The notes under the pieces are model-generated. The model made no database searches, was not told where the DNA came from, and worked only from the letters and a program-made list of their open reading frames with translations. This document shows, piece after piece, positions 13,895 to 13,940 of a stretch of DNA of 13,940 bases (the stretch's first letter is position 1; each line of letters starts with the position of its first letter). The DNA comes from Bacillota bacterium (GTDB lineage Bacteria; Bacillota; Clostridia; Oscillospirales; Ruminococcaceae). The stretch is taken from positions 1 through 13,940 of the forward strand of contig JAEXNS010000364.1 in assembly GCA_023439605.1 (NCBI GenBank), in the 5' to 3' direction. The position numbers and the translations under genes were made by a program.

Positions 13895-13940
13895 TTATGT
13901 TTTTCTACTTATAATAGGTAAATGGTCAGGCATATGACAC
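13895..13940 (-). CDS. Possible C-terminal end of a convergent gene, unrecognised
   Basis: On the minus strand an open frame enters from the right edge and ends with TAA at 13897-13895, reading CHMPDHLPIISRKT. It ends 5 bp before the shared terminator, where a convergent gene would be expected to stop. Only 14 residues are visible, so neither family nor reality can be confirmed. Confidence 0.25.
   Translation of the reverse strand, partial: CHMPDHLPIISRKT

Overview
The window is AT-rich DNA (roughly 70% A+T by eye) with strong AGGAGG-type ribosome sites, mostly TAA stops and AT-rich U-tract terminators. Together with the gene families this points to a low-GC Gram-positive anaerobe of the class Clostridia. 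The family cannot be fixed from the sequence alone.

Left third (1-5880), all on the minus strand, read right to left: a PhoR-type sensor histidine kinase, a spacer with two copies of a GC-rich structured repeat, a Na/phosphate cotransporter with a fused PhoU-like domain, an OmpR/PhoB-type response regulator, a threonine ammonia-lyase with an ACT domain (ilvA) and the start of ridA. This looks like a phosphate-sensing and uptake cluster followed by threonine deamination. RidA removes the reactive enamine/imine that IlvA releases.

Middle (5881-6480): a 600-bp gene-free region. It carries three TTTACA direct repeats at an exact 11-bp period (a Pho-box-like array). The last repeat also serves as a -35 element 18 bp before TATAAT, and a hairpin terminator follows about 180 bp later. 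A short phosphate-responsive non-coding transcript is possible. The prmA promoter lies at the right end.

Right two-thirds, plus strand: prmA (ribosomal protein L11 methyltransferase), a terminator-like hairpin, then a divergent GyrB/ParE plus GyrA/ParC pair. The B subunit is split by a single in-frame TAA between the ATPase core and the rest; every later motif is intact and in the same frame. It also lacks a recognisable ribosome site. The A subunit is intact. After it come a third copy of the structured repeat, a terminator, and a MarR regulator-MATE efflux pump operon with two tandem palindromic operator candidates at the start of its transcript.

The observations most worth following up are the three-copy GC-rich repeat with compensatory base changes in its hairpins (3924-4040, 4063-4170, 11780-11895), the nonsense codon in the topoisomerase B gene (8000-8002), and the Pho-box-driven candidate small RNA (6015-6250).
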